Made by a program: the position numbers and the translations under genes
Shown: piece after piece, positions 52,410 through 60,963 of the stretch
How positions within the stretch are numbered: the stretch's first letter is position 1
Layout: every line of letters begins with the position of its first letter
Source of the DNA: Microbacterium oryzae
GTDB lineage: Bacteria; Actinomycetota; Actinomycetes; Actinomycetales; Microbacteriaceae
Assembly: GCF_030406385.1 (NCBI RefSeq)
Contig: NZ_JAUEPM010000001.1
Location: 620,001 to 684,000 of the forward strand
Direction: 5' to 3'
Length of the DNA: 64,000 nucleotides
Notes under the pieces: generated by a model
What the model was told of the DNA's origin: nothing
The model's database searches: none
Seen by the model: only the letters and a program-made list of their open reading frames with translations

Positions 52410-53318
52410 ATGACCCCGCGCGTCGCGATCGTCGTCCGCACGAAGGACCGGGCCGACCTGCTCGGCCGTGCGGTGCGGAGCATCACGGCGCAGACGCTCG
52501 ACGACTGGGAGGCGGTGATCGTCAACGACGGGGGCGATCCCGCCCCCGTCGACGCGCTGATCGCCGCGCTGCCGGAGGCGGATCGCGCGCGCGTGCGCGC
52601 GATCCACTCCGAGACGTCGCGCGGACGGTGGGTCAGCGCGAACGCGGGAGTCCTCGGGACGTCGGCGCCTCTGCTCGTGCTGCACGACGACGACGACACG
52701 TGGCACCCCGAGTTCCTCGAGCGCGCGGCGACGTACCTCGACGAGAACCCGGATCGCGGTGGCGTCGTCTCCCGCATCGAGATCGTGTGGGAGACCCTCG
52801 AGGACGACCGGCTCGTGCCCGTCCGGCGGGAGGTCTTCCAGCCGCACCTGCCCGCCCCCACGCTCGCGGACACGCTGCTGTTCAACCGCTACGTGCCGAT
52901 CGGGTTCGTCTACCGCCGCGCGCTCCACGAGGAGCTGGGGCTGTACGACGACCGGCTGCCGGTGGTGGGCGACTGGGAGTTCAACCTCCGCGTGCTCGCG
53001 CGAGGCGCCCTCGAGTACCTCTCCGACGATCCGTACGCCTACTGGCACCAGCGGACCGGGGCCGACGGCAGCGCCGGCAACAGCGTGATCTCCTCGCGCG
53101 GCGAGCACGAGAAGCACGACGCCCTCATCCGCGACCGCGCGCTGCGCGAGTACGTCGACGAGAACGGCCTCGGCCTCGTGCTCTATCTCACGAAGTTCAT
53201 CGACCGCCGCTTCGTCGACGTCGAGAACGGCATCCGCGACGAGGTGCGCCGCGAGGTGGGCCGCTTCAACGTGGTCGCCCGCGGCTACGACAAGCTGCGC
53301 CGCCGCCTCGCCCGCTGA
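52410..53318 (+). CDS. Family 2 glycosyltransferase
   Basis: A 302-residue GT2 enzyme. GT-A motifs: VAIVVRTKDRADLL, AVIVNDGGD, RGRWVSANAGV, and an acidic metal-binding run DDDD at about residue 94 in VLHDDDDTWH. The later RLPVVGDWEFNLRVLARG motif is the catalytic-base region. It starts one base after the ugd stop, so it is probably co-transcribed and may use UDP-glucuronate, although nothing in its sequence proves that. It is the last gene before a long palindrome and tandem short repeats. Confidence 0.83.
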   Translation: MTPRVAIVVRTKDRADLLGRAVRSITAQTLDDWEAVIVNDGGDPAPVDALIAALPEADRARVRAIHSETSRGRWVSANAGVLGTSAPLLVLHDDDDTWHPEFLERAATYLDENPDRGGVVSRIEIVWETLEDDRLVPVRREVFQPHLPAPTLADTLLFNRYVPIGFVYRRALHEELGLYDDRLPVVGDWEFNLRVLARGALEYLSDDPYAYWHQRTGADGSAGNSVISSRGEHEKHDALIRDRALREYVDENGLGLVLYLTKFIDRRFVDVENGIRDEVRREVGRFNVVARGYDKLRRRLAR

Positions 53319-53357
53319 ATCCGGCCCGCGCGAGCGCTCGCGCCGTGCATCCACGTG

Positions 53358-53427
53358 CCGAGACAGCGCCATCGCTCCGACACGGCATGCGCCGCACGCG
53401 GTGTCGGAGCGGACGCTGGCCCCTCGG
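53358..53427. terminator. Long composite palindrome between convergent genes
   Basis: Three nested arm pairs line up. CCGAG (53358) pairs with CTCGG (53423), CAGCG (53364) with CGCTG (53414), and the perfect 11-bp CGCTCCGACAC (53373-53383) with GTGTCGGAGCG (53401-53411), around a 17-nt loop. It separates a GT2 gene from the convergent ABC-exporter operon. A bidirectional terminator is likely; there is no T-run. Confidence 0.55.
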
Positions 53428-53476
53428 AGCGCCCGCGCGGTCTCGGAGCGCCCGCGAGCGCCCGCGAGCGCCCGCG
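53428..53476. repeat. Tandem 10-bp GC repeats
   Basis: AGCGCCCGCG occurs at 53428 and then three times head to tail (53447-53476); the first two copies are each preceded by CTCGG. The array lies directly beside the composite palindrome and just before the ATPase gene stop. Function unknown; replication slippage product is the simplest origin. Confidence 0.6.
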
Positions 53477-53485
53477 CGACCGAGC

Positions 53486-54247
53486 TCAGTGCGGGGTGGT
53501 GCGCACGAGCTCGACGGCTTCCTCGATGGGGCCGTCGAAGAGCACCTTGTGCTCGTGGATGAAGATGCCGCGCGAGCACAGGCGCCTGACGGTGCCCATG
53601 TCGTGGCTGACGACGAGCATCGTGACGCCCTTGGCGGTGAGCTCCTCGATCTTCGCGTAGCACTTCTGCCGGAACGGGGCGTCGCCCACCGACAGCACCT
53701 CGTCGACGAGCAGCACGTCGAGGTCGACGTGGATCGCCACCGCGAACGCGAGGCGCATGAACATGCCCGAGGAGTAGTGCTTCACCTCGGTGTCGATGAA
53801 GTCGCCGATCTCGCTGAACGCGACGATGTCGTCGAAGCGCGCCTCGATCTCCTCCTGCTTCATGCCGAGGATGGCCGCGTTCAGGTACACGTTCTCGCGC
53901 CCCGACAGGTCGGGGTGGAACCCCGCGCCGACTTCGATGAGGCCCGCGACGCGGCCGCGGGTGAAGACGCGCCCCTCGTCGGGCTCGAGGACGCCGGAGA
54001 CGAGCTTCAGCGTCGTGGACTTGCCCGACCCGTTGAACCCGAGCACGGCGACGGACTCGCCCTCGCCGATCTGGAAGCTGACGTCGTCGAGCGCGGTGAA
54101 GACATCGCTGCGGACCTTCTTGCGCTTGATCCAGCCGATGAACGCCTCCTTGAAGGAGTGCGTATTCCGCTTGAGGAACATCTTCGACACGTGGTCGATG
54201 ACGATGGCCGGCTTCGTGGCCGACGTGACGGTGAGAGTGTTCGACAT
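53486..54247 (-). CDS. Polysaccharide ABC exporter ATPase (Wzt-type) 2
   Basis: A 253-residue ATPase, second of its kind in the window. Walker A GFNGSGKST (70-78), signature YSSGM (158-162), Walker B DVLLVDE (178-184) and switch His 215. The AGLIEVGAGFHPDLSGRENV stretch is the G-loop/Q-loop region typical of TagH/RfbE exporters. As in exporter 1 there is no C-terminal carbohydrate-binding domain. It resembles the mycobacterial galactan exporter ATPase and the wall-teichoic-acid TagH class. Its ATG shares the last base of the permease stop (TGATG), the same junction as in exporter 1. Confidence 0.92.
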   Translation of the reverse strand: MSNTLTVTSATKPAIVIDHVSKMFLKRNTHSFKEAFIGWIKRKKVRSDVFTALDDVSFQIGEGESVAVLGFNGSGKSTTLKLVSGVLEPDEGRVFTRGRVAGLIEVGAGFHPDLSGRENVYLNAAILGMKQEEIEARFDDIVAFSEIGDFIDTEVKHYSSGMFMRLAFAVAIHVDLDVLLVDEVLSVGDAPFRQKCYAKIEELTAKGVTMLVVSHDMGTVRRLCSRGIFIHEHKVLFDGPIEEAVELVRTTPH

Positions 54248-55122
54248 CACAGGTCCTGGGCGAAGGTGCGCTCGAAGCGGCGGAACGTGAGCTGTCCGAT
54301 CATGAGGATGACGACGCAGATCACGACAGCCACGCCGAGGTACACGGTGAAGTGCGGCGGGAAGCCGTGGGGCTGCTTCTCGGCGGCGGAGCCGACGGTG
54401 GGCTCCCAGAAGGTCCAGTGGAACAGCTCCACGGCGATCGTGACGGGGTTCGACATGTAGAGGTGCAGGACCCAGCCGCTGGCCTTCTCGGCGACGAGCG
54501 TCCAGGCGTACAGCACCGGCGAGGCCCACGTCGAGACCATGCGGATGATCTCGACGAAGTTCTGCGCGTCGCGGTAGCGCACGTTGATCCCGGCGAAGAA
54601 GAGGCCGAGCCCCAGCGCGAGAGCGGCGACCAGGGCCATCCCCAGGAGCATCGCGCCGATCCCCGCGAACGTGGGAAGCCATCCGTAGAGCAGGGCGACG
54701 ACGAGCAGGATGGCCAGCTGCGGCAGGAAGTGGATGAACGCGACCGTGACGGCGGAGATCGGGAAGAGCTCCCGCGGCAGGTAGATCTTCTTCACCAGCG
54801 CGCGGTTGTCGACGATCGCGGTCGTGGAGTTACCGAAGGCCTCGTTGAAGAAGTTCACCGCGACCAGCCCGGCGAACAGGTAGATCGGGAAGTTCGTGAT
54901 GCCGCGGTTGCCGTCGAAGATGTATCCCACGACGAGGAAGTACATGAGGAACTGGATGCCGGGCTTGACATACGACCAGGTCCAGCCGAGCACCGAGTTG
55001 CGGTAGCGGGTCGCCGTGCCCTTGCGCACGAGGAGGCGCAGGAGATAGCGCCAGCGGAAGACGTCGGCGAGCCCGCGGCCCCGTCCGGGGACGTCGTACT
55101 CCGAGAGATCGATCGTCGTCAC
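54247..55122 (-). CDS. Polysaccharide ABC exporter permease (Wzm-type) 2
   Basis: A 291-residue ABC-2 permease. The N-terminal FRWRYLLRLLVRKGTATRYRNSVLGWTWSYVKP segment (amphipathic interface helix; given in part) leads into six membrane helices, with NNRALVKKIYLPRELFP-like coupling loop and NPVTIAVELFHW near the end. The length and interface motif are close to the galactan/teichoic acid class. GTG 55122 is chosen from the family-like TTIDLSEYD start; TAGGAT at 55166-55171 gives a leader of about 37 nt. It pairs with the ATPase gene downstream. Together with the GlfT-like pair it is the better candidate of the two for galactan export, by family resemblance only. Confidence 0.88.
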   Translation of the reverse strand: MTTIDLSEYDVPGRGRGLADVFRWRYLLRLLVRKGTATRYRNSVLGWTWSYVKPGIQFLMYFLVVGYIFDGNRGITNFPIYLFAGLVAVNFFNEAFGNSTTAIVDNRALVKKIYLPRELFPISAVTVAFIHFLPQLAILLVVALLYGWLPTFAGIGAMLLGMALVAALALGLGLFFAGINVRYRDAQNFVEIIRMVSTWASPVLYAWTLVAEKASGWVLHLYMSNPVTIAVELFHWTFWEPTVGSAAEKQPHGFPPHFTVYLGVAVVICVVILMIGQLTFRRFERTFAQDL

Positions 55123-55165
55123 TGCTGCGCGCCCTGCCTCGTCAATCGGGAAAAAGCCACACGCG

Positions 55166-55171
55166 ATCCTA
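55166..55171 (-). promoter_or_regulatory. Minus 10 box of ABC exporter 2
   Basis: TAGGAT on the minus strand in the 94-bp gap between the GT4 gene and the permease gene. Predicted start near 55159 gives a leader of roughly 37 nt with GAGG upstream of the GTG. Separate from the upstream LCP-GT4 operon. Confidence 0.5.
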
Positions 55172-55216
55172 TCGCCGCACCCCCGGGCAACCTGGAGGCC
55201 AGCCCCGAAGCGGAAG

Positions 55217-56287
55217 TCACAGCTCGGCGTGCAGCTGCCACACCTTCTCGGCCGCGCCGTGCCAGGAGAACGCCCGCGAGCGGTCGCGCGCCCGCAGCCC
55301 GAGCGAGGTCGGGTCTCCCGCGAGCACCGCGACGAGCGCGTCGGCCATCTCATCGGCGGGCACCACGGCGCCGCCGTCGAGCACCACCTCGCGGTGGCCG
55401 TCGGCGTCGATCGCGATGACGGGCGTGCCGAGCGTCATGGCCTCGACGACGCGCCACGGCCACACCGCCCGCGTCGATCCGGCGAGGAACGCCCCCGCCG
55501 CTCCCAGGACCGCCGCGCGGTCGCCGCGGTCCAGGAAGCTGTGCGGATGGACGCGCTCCGCCCCGAGTCCGGCCTCCTCCGCGATCGCGTGGACCGACGC
55601 GAAGTGCCGCTCCGGCACATCCAGCACCACGACATCCGATCCGGCGGCGCGCGCGGCCGCGAACACGCGCGCGAGGCCATCCGAGGGCGCCGCCGTGCCG
55701 GCCGCGGCCACGAACGCGGGCGGCAGCCCGAGGTCCCGCCGACGCGCCTCGGCGTCGGTCGGCAGCGCGAACCCCTCCGGCGGCGCACCGGCGATGACGC
55801 GGATGCGGCCGCGCAGGGCGGCGATGGCGTCGAGGCGCTCGGCCACGGCGTGCGTGGGCACGACGACGGCGTCCGCGTGCCTCTGCGCCCGGCGCAGCAG
55901 CGCCTGCTCGAGGGCTGCCGCTCCGCGCGCCAGCTCCTCAGGCGCCTCCCAGGCGCGCAGATCCCAGACCGTGACCGCCGTCTGGGCCGCGGGGCGCTCG
56001 TGGCGCACAAGCGGCGCGAGCAGCGTCGGAGAGTGAATGAGGCCGTCCTCCGGTGCCATCCCCATCCGCCATGCCGCGGCGAGCTCGCGCCGTCCGCGCG
56101 TCAGTCGCTTCTCCGCGGCGAGCCCCGGCACGTCCAGCGGCGCACCGGCGGGCGCGATCGCGTCGACCACGCACCCGGCGGGGGCGGCCTCGACCAGCAG
56201 ACGCGCCAGATCCCGCGAGGCGGCGGCGAGGTCGGGATCGGCGGGCGCCACGAGCTGATCCAGGACGACCCGCAGGCGCACGGTCAT
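55217..56287 (-). CDS. Family 4 (GT-B) glycosyltransferase
   Basis: A 356-residue GT-B enzyme. The N-terminal half has LRVVLDQLVAPADPD and LIHSPTLLAPLV; the mid-protein VVVPTHAVAERL and the FVAAAGTAAPSDG strand open the nucleotide-binding half. Near residue 270 FLAGSTRAVWPWRVVEAMTLGTPVIAIDADG contains the GT4 donor-site glutamate in VEAMTLGTPV. This is the usual layout of mannosyl- or rhamnosyltransferases of family 4. It overlaps the LCP gene stop as ATGA, implying coupled synthesis with the wall ligase. Donor and acceptor unknown. Confidence 0.82.
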   Translation of the reverse strand: MTVRLRVVLDQLVAPADPDLAAASRDLARLLVEAAPAGCVVDAIAPAGAPLDVPGLAAEKRLTRGRRELAAAWRMGMAPEDGLIHSPTLLAPLVRHERPAAQTAVTVWDLRAWEAPEELARGAAALEQALLRRAQRHADAVVVPTHAVAERLDAIAALRGRIRVIAGAPPEGFALPTDAEARRRDLGLPPAFVAAAGTAAPSDGLARVFAAARAAGSDVVVLDVPERHFASVHAIAEEAGLGAERVHPHSFLDRGDRAAVLGAAGAFLAGSTRAVWPWRVVEAMTLGTPVIAIDADGHREVVLDGGAVVPADEMADALVAVLAGDPTSLGLRARDRSRAFSWHGAAEKVWQLHAEL

Positions 56288-57732
56288 CCGGCGCTCGAGC
56301 CCGGGTGGAGCACCTCCTGCAGGTACGCGTGGATCGCGTCGAAGTCGGGGTCCTCCTGATCCACCGCCAGGGGCCCCTCGGGGGTGAGCTCGACGGATGT
56401 CATGGGCTGGCTCTTCGCCTGGACGGCCAGATCCAGGAAGGTCGGCAGCAGCGACTGCGGGATGTCGGTCTCGACGATCGCGGTGCCGGCGCGCGCCACG
56501 TCCTGGAAGCGCATCACGACGTTCTCCGGCGTGAACTGCGCGAGGATGGCCTCCTGCAGCTGGCGCTGGCGCTGCATGCGGTCCCAGTCGCTCGTCGTGT
56601 AGCGCGACCGCGCGTACCACTGGGCGGTGTTGCCGTCCATGTGCTGGGCACCCGGCTCGATCCATCCGGTCGCCCAGTCCTCGGCGGGCTGCCCCTCGTA
56701 CGCGGGACCGCCGCCCTCGGGCAGGCGCTGGGCCACCTCGATGTCGACGCCGCCGAGCGCGTCGACGAGGGCGGCGAAGCCGTTCATGTCGATGAAGGCG
56801 TAGTACGGGATCTCGAGCCCCGTGACGCCCTCGGCGGCGTCCTTCGTCGCCTCCACGCCCGGCTCGGATCCGTGCTTCGCGGCATCGGGGTACAGCGCGG
56901 CGCCCTGGTCGTCGCGGCAGACCTGCGCGGCCTGCCGGATGTGGTTCATCCAGTCGTCCCAGCCGCACTCCGCGTCGGCGTGCCCCTCGAACCCGGTCGG
57001 GTACAGCGCCGCCATCGGGCTGCCCTCGCTGAACGGCGCTCCGCCGAGCTCGCGCGGGATGCCGGTGATCGTCACGGCGCCGGTCGTCGCCTCGATGGAG
57101 ACCACCGAGATGCTGTCGAAGCGCATGGAGTCGCGGCCGTCGCCGGAGTCGGCGCCCAGCAGCAGGATGTTGTAGTACCCGTCGCTCGGCGGCACGACCG
57201 GCGCGCTGGCGGCGAAGATCGACCCGAAGGCGCTGGAGGCCGCGATGAGCCGCGGCGCGGCGTAGGCGACGGATCCGCCGGTGAGCACCATGAGCGCGAT
57301 GCTGAGCAGGGCGATGCCGAAGCGCGCGGGGCTCTTGGTGCGGACGAGCCGCACGAGCCGCAGCGTGTCGATCGCGAGGACCAGCCACAGCACGCCGTAG
57401 CCGACCGAGAGCACAGCGAGGCCGATGAGGACGTAGGTGTTCAGCAGCACCGTGAGGGCGCCATCCCGCCACAGCAGGAACGCGAGCGCCGCCACGACGG
57501 CGACCACCCACGACGTCAGCGTCGCACCCAGGCCGAATCGTCCCAGCCGCCGGCTGCCGGCGAGGACCTGCGCGGAGCCGGGGATGACCCATCCGAGGAG
57601 GACGAGCCACCAGCCGCGCCGCGTCATGAGGGCGGCGTTCGCCGGGTCGGGGTGCCGCATCGGGCGCGCGAGGGCGACGGCGCTCGGCTTCGAGATCCGT
57701 GCGCGAGGGGGCGCCGCTGCGGCAACGGTCAC
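56284..57732 (-). CDS. LytR-CpsA-Psr (LCP) family glycopolymer transferase
   Basis: A 482-residue membrane protein that in this family transfers lipid-linked glycopolymers to peptidoglycan. Four N-terminal membrane helices (about 40-165) are followed by an external catalytic domain: [25 protein letters not shown] holds the conserved Asp and Arg residues that bind pyrophosphate and magnesium, then [25 protein letters not shown] and [18 protein letters not shown] with further Arg residues. The extra membrane helices make it longer than typical LCP proteins. GTG 57732 overlaps the purE stop as GTGA. It is the likely ligase for the polymers made in this region; mycobacteria have a cpsA-like gene in the corresponding place. 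Confidence 0.9.
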   Translation of the reverse strand: MTVAAAAPPRARISKPSAVALARPMRHPDPANAALMTRRGWWLVLLGWVIPGSAQVLAGSRRLGRFGLGATLTSWVVAVVAALAFLLWRDGALTVLLNTYVLIGLAVLSVGYGVLWLVLAIDTLRLVRLVRTKSPARFGIALLSIALMVLTGGSVAYAAPRLIAASSAFGSIFAASAPVVPPSDGYYNILLLGADSGDGRDSMRFDSISVVSIEATTGAVTITGIPRELGGAPFSEGSPMAALYPTGFEGHADAECGWDDWMNHIRQAAQVCRDDQGAALYPDAAKHGSEPGVEATKDAAEGVTGLEIPYYAFIDMNGFAALVDALGGVDIEVAQRLPEGGGPAYEGQPAEDWATGWIEPGAQHMDGNTAQWYARSRYTTSDWDRMQRQRQLQEAILAQFTPENVVMRFQDVARAGTAIVETDIPQSLLPTFLDLAVQAKSQPMTSVELTPEGPLAVDQEDPDFDAIHAYLQEVLHPGSSAG

Positions 57733-58235
57733 AGAGAGTCCTTCAGCCGGGTGTTCTTCTCCTCGACCTGGCGTTCCAGGTCGCGCGCGTACTGCTCGAC
57801 GGCGTCCGCCAGGGCGGGGTCGGATGCGCCGAGGATGCGGGCGGCGAGGAGGCCGGCGTTCTTGGCGCCGTTGATGGAGACCGTGGCGACGGGAATGCCG
57901 GCGGGCATCTGCACGATGGACAGCAGCGAGTCGAGGCCCTCGAGGGTCTTCAGCTGCACCGGGACGCCGATGACCGGCAGCGCGGTGAGGGAGGCGAGCA
58001 TGCCCGGGAGGTGCGCCGCGCCGCCCGCACCGGCGATGATCGCCTTCAGCCCGCGACCGCGCGCCTCGCGCCCGTAGCGGACGAGCTTGTCGACCGTGCG
58101 GTGGGCGGAGACGACCTCCACCTCATGCGCGATGCCGAACTCCGACAGCGCGTTCGAGGCGTCGACCATGACGCGCCAATCGGAGTCGGAGCCCATGACG
58201 ACGCCGACGAGGGGCGCTTCGGACGTGTTCAGCAC
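57729..58235 (-). CDS. purE: N5-carboxyaminoimidazole ribonucleotide mutase PurE
   Basis: A 168-residue class I PurE converting N5-CAIR to CAIR in purine synthesis, paired with PurK encoded nearby. [10 protein letters not shown] (11-20) contains the phosphate-binding SDSD; SAHR at 43-46 supplies the catalytic His; [12 protein letters not shown] and [21 protein letters not shown] complete the signature. The GTG start is fixed by TACCCT ending 6 nt upstream. The LCP gene is translationally coupled downstream, an arrangement that ties a wall ligase to a purine gene's promoter. Confidence 0.95.
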   Translation of the reverse strand: MLNTSEAPLVGVVMGSDSDWRVMVDASNALSEFGIAHEVEVVSAHRTVDKLVRYGREARGRGLKAIIAGAGGAAHLPGMLASLTALPVIGVPVQLKTLEGLDSLLSIVQMPAGIPVATVSINGAKNAGLLAARILGASDPALADAVEQYARDLERQVEEKNTRLKDSL

Positions 58236-58241
58236 CAGACA

Positions 58242-58314
58242 AGGGTAGGGGGAGAGCCTGGATTTCGCCCAGAGGACGCCGCAGGGTCGCCCGCGCCGTC
58301 GCCCGCACTAGGGT
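58242..58314. promoter_or_regulatory. Divergent leaderless-type promoters of purE and birA
   Basis: In the 85-bp gap, TACCCT on the minus strand (58242-58247) ends 6 nt before the purE GTG, and TAGGGT on the plus strand (58309-58314) ends 6 nt before the birA GTG at 58321. Both genes thus appear to start transcription at their GTG. Minus 35 boxes are not obvious. Confidence 0.65.
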
Positions 58315-58320
58315 CGTTGC

Positions 58321-59094
58321 GTGATGTGGGAGCGAGCGCGCCGGGTGGCGGGGCGGATGGCCGAGGTCGCGCAGACGGGGTCGACGAACGCCGATCTCGC
58401 CGCGGCGATCGCACGCGGCGAGGAGTGGCCGCATCTCGGCGCGCTGCTGACGCACGACCAGCGCGCGGGCCGCGGACGCCTTGATCGCCGCTGGGTGGCG
58501 CCGCCCGGGGACGCGCTCGCGCTGTCCGTCGTGGTGCGGGTGCCCCGCCTCCCCCTCGCCGCGCGGGGCTGGATCCCGCTGGCCGCCGGCGTCGCGATGC
58601 GCGACGCCATCGCCGCGCAGATCTCCGCAGAGCGGGTGGGGCTGAAGTGGCCGAACGACGTGCTCGTCGGGCCCGACCTGCGGAAGATCTGCGGCGTGCT
58701 CGCGGAGGGCACCGCAGACCCCGACGCCGTGATCGTGGGCACCGGCGTGAACACCCGGCTCGACCCCGCCGACCTGCCGGTCGAGACCGCGACGTCGTTC
58801 CCCGCGCTGGGCCTCGTCTGCGACGAGGACGCGCTGGTCGCCGACTACCTGACCGGCCTCGACGCGCTGCTGGATGGCCTCGCCAGCGCGGGCGGGGACG
58901 CCGTCGCGTCGGGCGCGCACGCCGCGGCGACCGCCGCGTGCCTCACACTCGATCGCGACGTGTCGGTCGCGCTGCCCGACGGCAGCACCCTGCGCGGACG
59001 TGCTGCCGCCATCGCCCCCGACGGGCGCCTCGTCGTCGAATCGACCGGCGCGCGCGTCGCCGTCTCGGCGGGCGACGTCGTGCACGTGCGCTGA
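58321..59094 (+). CDS. birA: Biotin-[acetyl-CoA carboxylase] ligase BirA
   Basis: A 257-residue biotin protein ligase that activates biotin as biotinyl-AMP and attaches it to the carboxyl-carrier protein partnering the AccD encoded nearby. The catalytic loop QRAGRGRLDRRWVAPPG (47-63) and KWPNDVL (109-115), followed by KICGVLAEG, are the BirA signatures. There is no N-terminal helix-turn-helix domain, so it is a monofunctional ligase and not a repressor. A small C-terminal SH3-like domain (RGRAAAIAPDGRLVVES) is present. GTG 58321 is leaderless; ATG 58324 is a possible alternative. Confidence 0.95.
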   Translation: MMWERARRVAGRMAEVAQTGSTNADLAAAIARGEEWPHLGALLTHDQRAGRGRLDRRWVAPPGDALALSVVVRVPRLPLAARGWIPLAAGVAMRDAIAAQISAERVGLKWPNDVLVGPDLRKICGVLAEGTADPDAVIVGTGVNTRLDPADLPVETATSFPALGLVCDEDALVADYLTGLDALLDGLASAGGDAVASGAHAAATAACLTLDRDVSVALPDGSTLRGRAAAIAPDGRLVVESTGARVAVSAGDVVHVR

Positions 59095-59144
59095 CCCCCG
59101 GCGCGGCATGCGCGGGCGTCGGCGGGGTCGCGGACAATGGGGGC

Positions 59145-59699
59145 ATGAGCACGCCTGGACTCGCAGGACGCCCCGCCACTCCCCCGGCCGCGCCCGCGCC
59201 GGAGCTGATCATCGCGCGCATGCACGGGCACGCGCGGCGGCTGGTCTGGTCGGCGCTCCTCCTCGTGGCGACCGCGGGCGCTGTCGCGTACTTCTACGAC
59301 AACCTCGCGCTGCCGTGGGAGAACTGGATGCTCCTGTGCGCGGCGGGCGGCGTCATCCTCGTGGGCGTGGTCCTGCCGCTCGTGCGCTGGCTCACCCGCA
59401 CCTACACCGTCACCACGCGGCGCGTGAGCGTGAAGGACGGCTTCCTCTCCCGCAGCAAGCGCGACCTCTTCCACGCCGGCGGCTACGGCATCCGGCTCCG
59501 CCGCGGCCCGCTGCAGCGGCTGTGGGGCGCAGGCACGATCACGCTCTCCGACGGCGCGTCACCGCCGCTCGTGCTGCACGACGTGCCCGATGCGGGGCTG
59601 GTGCACGAGGTGCTCGCCGACCAGGTGGAGATGAGCCAGATCCAGGCGCACCGCGATTCGCAGGGCTTCTCGTTCGGCCATCAGCTGCCCCCTGCCTGA
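59145..59699 (+). CDS. Bacterial PH-domain (YdbT/bPH2-type) membrane protein
   Basis: A 184-residue protein: a proline-rich N-terminus, two membrane helices (about 31-52 and 60-82), then a bacterial PH domain with the TRTYTVTTRRVSVKDGFLSR strand pair, FHAGGYGIRLRRGPLQRLWGAG and TITLSDG. Function is unknown; members are membrane-associated and may sense envelope state. It lies between birA and purK as its homologue does in mycobacteria. GGGGGC directly precedes the ATG, and GACAAT ends 6 nt before it, so either ribosome-site or leaderless initiation is possible. Confidence 0.82.
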   Translation: MSTPGLAGRPATPPAAPAPELIIARMHGHARRLVWSALLLVATAGAVAYFYDNLALPWENWMLLCAAGGVILVGVVLPLVRWLTRTYTVTTRRVSVKDGFLSRSKRDLFHAGGYGIRLRRGPLQRLWGAGTITLSDGASPPLVLHDVPDAGLVHEVLADQVEMSQIQAHRDSQGFSFGHQLPPA

Positions 59700-59735
59700 A
59701 CGGACCCCGGCGCCGCGATGCGCCAAGATGGACGC

Positions 59736-60872
59736 ATGACGATGCGTGTGGGTGTGATCGGCGGCGGCCAGCTGGCTCGGATGATGATCGCTCCGGCGGT
59801 CGAGCTGGGGATCGAGATCCGAGTGCTGGCCGAGGCGGACGGCATGTCGGCCGCGCTCGCGCAGGCCGCGGTCGGCGACTACCGGGACATCGAGACGGTG
59901 CGCGCGTTCGCGCAGGATGTCGACGTCATCACGTTCGACCACGAGCACGTGCCGCAGGACGTGCTGCGGGCGCTCGTCGACGAGGGCGTCGCCGTGCACC
60001 CCGGCCCCGACGCGCTGCGCTTCGCGCAGGACAAGCTCGTGATGCGCCGCCGACTGGCCGAGCTCGGCGCACCCCAGCCCGATTGGGCCGCCGTCGCCCG
60101 GACGGAGGAGCTGCAGGCGTTCCTCGACGACCACGGCGGGCGCGCCGTCGTGAAGACCCCCCGCGGCGGCTATGACGGCAAGGGCGTGAAGGTGGTGTCC
60201 GACCCCGCCGAGGTCGCCGACTGGTTCGCCGACTTCGACGGCGAGGCGCTGCTCGTCGAGGAGCTCGTCGACTTCCGTCGCGAGCTCGCACAGCAGATCG
60301 CGCGCAGGCCGAGCGGCGAGATGGTCGCCTACCCCGTGGTGGAGACCGTGCAGCGCGGCGGGGTGTGCGCGGAGGTCCTCGCCCCCGCGCCGGACGCCAG
60401 CGAGAAGCTTCTCGAGGTCGCCGCGCGCCTGGGTGCCTCGATCGCGGACGGACTCGGCGTCACCGGGATGCTGGCCGTGGAGCTGTTCGAGACGTCGGAT
60501 GACCGCATCCTCGTGAACGAGCTCGCCATGCGTCCGCACAACAGCGGTCACTGGAGCCAGGACGGCGCGGTCACGAGCCAGTTCGAGCAGCACCTGCGCG
60601 CGGTGCTCGACCTGCCCCTCGGCGCAGTCGACGTCACGGCCGGCGCCGTCGTGATGGTGAACATCCTGGGTGGGCCACAGGGCGAGCAGCTCACCGATCG
60701 CTTCGCCGCCGCGATGGCCGCTCACCCGCTCGCGAAGATCCATACCTACGGCAAGGAGCCGCGCCGCGGGCGCAAGGTCGGCCACGTGAACGTCACCTCC
60801 GACGAGCTCGACGACGCGGTCTACGAGGCCAGGGCGGCCGCTGCGTTCTTCGACACGTCGGCCGCGGACTGA
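59736..60872 (+). CDS. purK: N5-carboxyaminoimidazole ribonucleotide synthase PurK
   Basis: A 378-residue ATP-grasp enzyme making N5-CAIR from AIR, ATP and bicarbonate; PurE, encoded divergently 1.5 kb away, uses the product. Start region [20 protein letters not shown]; the ATP-grasp loop [12 protein letters not shown]; then [18 protein letters not shown] and [26 protein letters not shown] (given in part), all canonical. ATG 59736 matches family starts and follows CAAGAT by 6 nt; an in-frame ATG at 59718 would precede it. Confidence 0.95.
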   Translation: MTMRVGVIGGGQLARMMIAPAVELGIEIRVLAEADGMSAALAQAAVGDYRDIETVRAFAQDVDVITFDHEHVPQDVLRALVDEGVAVHPGPDALRFAQDKLVMRRRLAELGAPQPDWAAVARTEELQAFLDDHGGRAVVKTPRGGYDGKGVKVVSDPAEVADWFADFDGEALLVEELVDFRRELAQQIARRPSGEMVAYPVVETVQRGGVCAEVLAPAPDASEKLLEVAARLGASIADGLGVTGMLAVELFETSDDRILVNELAMRPHNSGHWSQDGAVTSQFEQHLRAVLDLPLGAVDVTAGAVVMVNILGGPQGEQLTDRFAAAMAAHPLAKIHTYGKEPRRGRKVGHVNVTSDELDDAVYEARAAAAFFDTSAAD

Positions 60873-60950
60873 GTTCTCGCCGGAGGAAGCCCACACAGCA
60901 TCGCCGCTGTCATTGTGTGCGCCCTCCAACTGCTTCGCCGCGCCCACGGA

Positions 60951-60956
60951 TAGGGT
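60951..60956 (+). promoter_or_regulatory. Minus 10 box of accD
   Basis: TAGGGT followed by 7 nt and GTG 60964. It decides the start: in-frame codons upstream (from 60913) would precede the promoter, and ATG 60979, which some annotators may use, lies only five codons inside. Confidence 0.6.
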
Positions 60957-60963
60957 GGAACGC

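Noticed and set aside
53428..53476. Insertion-sequence end or attachment site
   Set aside because: The short tandem GC repeats have no transposase or integrase gene nearby and no target duplication.
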